Source: Paenibacillus pasadenensis DSM 19293
GTDB taxonomy: Bacteria > Bacillota > Bacilli > Paenibacillales > Paenibacillaceae
NCBI RefSeq assembly: GCF_000422485.1
Contig: NZ_KE383859.1
Location: 1-45,477 of the forward strand
Direction: 5' to 3'
DNA length: 45,477 nt
The position numbers and the translations under genes are program-made. The notes under the pieces were generated by a model that saw only the letters and a program-made list of their open reading frames with translations, did not search any database and was not told the DNA's origin. Numbering within the stretch: the stretch's first letter is position 1; each line of letters starts with the position of its first letter. Below are positions 44,126 to 45,477 of the stretch, piece by piece.

Positions 44126-45037
44126 ATGGGCCATCGAAACAAGCGCAAGAAACGTTCCGTCGTCGGCCGCGGAGGGCCCCGGGCCGGGCGCCTGCTGCTC
44201 GCGCTGGCGATGGCGGCGGCCGTCGTGCCGGCCGTGCTCGGGTATCTGAATCATCGCGAGCTGGAACGGGGAACGACGGAGACGGCGATGGCGCTGCTGC
44301 CGCAGCGCTCCGCGGCTCCCGCGCCCTCGCCGGCAGGCGCAGCAGCGGACCCTGGCGAGGGCACGGGGGCGAGCGGCGCGGCGGCGAGCGGAGACGGAGC
44401 GGCCGAAGCTGCGCCTCCGCTCGCCGCTGGTGCCGGCGACGCTGCGAAGGAAGCTTCCGGCGAAGCTCCCCAGTCGGCCGCCGCCGGTGCCGAAGGCGAC
44501 GCGGAGGAAGCATCCCAGTCGGCCGGCGCGGGAGCGGGCGGCATCGCGAAGGAGGCTTCTCGGCCAGGCGGCGCGGGAGCGGGCGGGCCTTCGCCTGCGG
44601 GAGGGCAGTCGGCCGGACAGCCGGCGGGAGCTGCTCCATCGGCGGCGCCGTCTGCGGCGAAGCCGCCGGCCGCGAGTGCCGAGCCGGACACTGCCGTCTA
44701 CGAGCGGAGGCTGGAAACGATCCGCGAGCAATGCGTCTCGGCGGGAGCCTCGGTGCTCCAGGAAGGCGAGGCACGGCTCCGCGAGGCGAGGAGCGGAGAG
44801 CTGACGGAGCAGCAGCGGCAGCAGGCCGGCGCGGAGCTTGCCGGCGAGATGGAGGCTGCCGAATCTGGCTGCCGCAGCCGCTTCGACCGGCTGATCGCGG
44901 AGGCGGAGCAGGCGAATGTCCCTGAGAGCGAGCGCAGCAAGTGGAAGCAGAGCTACGAGCAGTCCCGCGAGCTGCTGCGCGCCGGGCTGAGCAAGCAGCT
45001 CGACGCCTTGGCGTCGGCTGCAGACCCGCTTAGTTAG
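44126..45037 (+). CDS. Membrane-anchored protein with two-cysteine C-terminal module
   Basis: A 303-residue protein. A strongly basic N-terminus (MGHRNKRKKRSVVGR) precedes a transmembrane anchor at ~21-40. Residues ~55-190 are an Ala/Gly/Glu/Ser/Pro low-complexity linker with loosely repeated EASQSAGAGAG-like units. The last ~110 residues are helical, with Cys pairs in REQCVSAG and ESGCRSRFDRLI 46 residues apart, then WKQSYEQSRELLRAGL. This end is homologous by eye to that of the preceding gene. The protein probably stands outside the membrane on a flexible stalk. Function unknown. GAGGGG precedes the ATG. Confidence 0.75.
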   Translation: MGHRNKRKKRSVVGRGGPRAGRLLLALAMAAAVVPAVLGYLNHRELERGTTETAMALLPQRSAAPAPSPAGAAADPGEGTGASGAAASGDGAAEAAPPLAAGAGDAAKEASGEAPQSAAAGAEGDAEEASQSAGAGAGGIAKEASRPGGAGAGGPSPAGGQSAGQPAGAAPSAAPSAAKPPAASAEPDTAVYERRLETIREQCVSAGASVLQEGEARLREARSGELTEQQRQQAGAELAGEMEAAESGCRSRFDRLIAEAEQANVPESERSKWKQSYEQSRELLRAGLSKQLDALASAADPLS

Positions 45038-45040
45038 TTA

Positions 45041-45064
45041 GGGGCATCTATCCCCGCCTTTTTG
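45041..45064 (+). terminator. Weak terminator after the last gene
   Basis: GGGG/CCCC around CATCTAT, then GCC and five T. The stem is short, so efficiency is doubtful. Confidence 0.45.
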
Positions 45065-45170
45065 CCCTCTGCTTCGTCACGCAGGCTCGACGTACCCCTG
45101 GGTACGCCTATGCCTGCATTCCTGCAGGGATCAAAAATCCGGCCCTATCTGCCTCCTTCGGAGTATGCAA

Positions 45171-45224
45171 ACACGCCCTAGAGCGTGCCCTAGAGCGTGC
45201 CCTAGAGCGTGCCCTAGGGCGTGT
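45171..45224. repeat. Four 12-bp tandem repeats inside an inverted repeat
   Basis: CCCTAGAGCGTG occurs three times and CCCTAGGGCGTG once (45176-45223). The array is bounded by ACACGCCCTAG and its exact reverse complement CTAGGGCGTGT, so the whole block is a near-palindrome. Confidence 0.9.
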
Positions 45225-45356
45225 TCCGCGACGGCCGGCGCCTGATCCGCGACGGGCCGTGGGCGTTGGCTGGCAAGCGAAAGGGGCCGCAACTTCAAGA
45301 GGGCTGTCCCGCAGGTCGATATCTGACCTCGGCCAGCCTGTTCGTTGCTTCCGCAT

Positions 45357-45477
45357 GCGCGGTTTTTCCGCGCATAGGCGGCGCGCCCAGGCCGCAGCGG
45401 CAAGCTGCGCGCGGTTTTTCCGCGCATAGGCGGCGCGCCCAGACCGCAGCGGCAAGCTACGCGCGGTTTTTCCGCGC
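45357..45477. repeat. 52-bp tandem direct repeats running off the window end
   Basis: The 17-mer GCGCGGTTTTTCCGCGC starts at 45357, 45409 and 45461, exactly 52 nt apart. Two full units differ at about two positions, and a third is cut by the window end. Each 17-mer is a 6-bp hairpin with a TTTTT loop, and each unit also holds the palindrome GGCGCGCC. Confidence 0.93.

Larger units (their letters stand above)
45038..45477. other. Non-coding, palindrome- and repeat-rich end region
   Basis: 440 nt without a credible gene. In order it contains a short terminator, the palindrome CGTACCCCTGGGTACG (45091-45106), CCTGCATTCCTGCAGG (45112-45127), a 12-bp tandem repeat (45176-45223), an imperfect stem-loop GGCTG..AGGTC/GACCT..CAGCC (45302-45338) and 52-bp tandem repeats to the window end. 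It could be a degraded mobile element or an intergenic repeat array. Confidence 0.6.

Noticed and set aside
45302-45338. A transposon end (GGGCTGTCCC with a large imperfect stem-loop)
   Set aside because: It resembles insertion-sequence termini, but no transposase, partner inverted repeat or target duplication is visible, so I list it only as a stem-loop in the end region.
45357-45477. CRISPR array
   Set aside because: The 35-nt stretches between the repeated 17-mers are themselves nearly identical, and no cas genes are present; it is a tandem repeat.

Overview
The window reads as chromosome of a high-GC, spore-forming Gram-positive of the Paenibacillus type. Evidence for this is the LplB/YtcP-type sugar transporter paired with a YesM/YesN-type two-component system, the S-layer-homology (SLH) protein, the lipoproteins with Ser/Gly/Asn-rich linkers, the strong AGGAGG ribosome sites, frequent GTG and TTG starts, and a DUF4183-type (spore surface) gene with a sigma-K-like promoter. 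Genus is an inference from gene content.

Layout. 1-240: tRNA-Lys and tRNA-Leu with a terminator. 240-1465: minus-strand DUF4183 gene(s), probably sporulation-controlled. 1.5-8.2 kb: a carbohydrate ABC importer (two permeases and a lipoprotein; no ATPase here) followed by an AraC-type response regulator and its sensor kinase. 8.2-9.3 kb: an M42 aminopeptidase with its own promoter. 9.8-15.8 kb: a complete oligopeptide importer in the order binding protein, two permeases, two ATPases. 16-20.7 kb: a housekeeping/accessory stretch with a DUF2500 protein, lipoate-protein ligase, a small conserved-looking protein, a GDPD-family phosphodiesterase, a GtrA protein, two unknown small ORFs and a possible short RNA.

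20.7-39.3 kb is one long co-directional exopolysaccharide operon. It encodes a Wzz-type co-polymerase and its cognate tyrosine kinase with a six-tyrosine tail, GalU, a GT2, a flippase, a pyruvyltransferase, an initiating phosphoglycosyltransferase, GDP-fucose synthase, GDP-mannose dehydratase, a polymerase, two GT4 enzymes, a WcaF-type acetyltransferase, another GT4, GDP-mannose pyrophosphorylase, a GT28-like enzyme and UDP-glucose dehydrogenase. Together the precursor genes give UDP-glucose, UDP-glucuronate, GDP-mannose and GDP-fucose, with acetyl and pyruvyl decoration and one initiating plus five other transferases. This is the chemistry of an acidic, colanic-acid-like polymer made by a Wzx/Wzy route. 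Phosphomannomutase is not in the window.

39.5-45.0 kb follows on the same strand with four exported, low-complexity proteins: an SLH protein, a membrane-anchored unknown, a copper-amine-oxidase-N-domain protein and a membrane-anchored protein. The last two share a previously unnamed (to me) two-cysteine helical C-terminal module. 45.0-45.5 kb is non-coding and dense in palindromes and tandem repeats; the window stops inside a 52-bp tandem repeat, and it starts one base before a tRNA, so it may be a whole contig bounded by repeats. The most interesting parts are the colanic-acid-like operon in a Gram-positive, its linked SLH/two-cysteine secreted proteins, and the terminal repeats.
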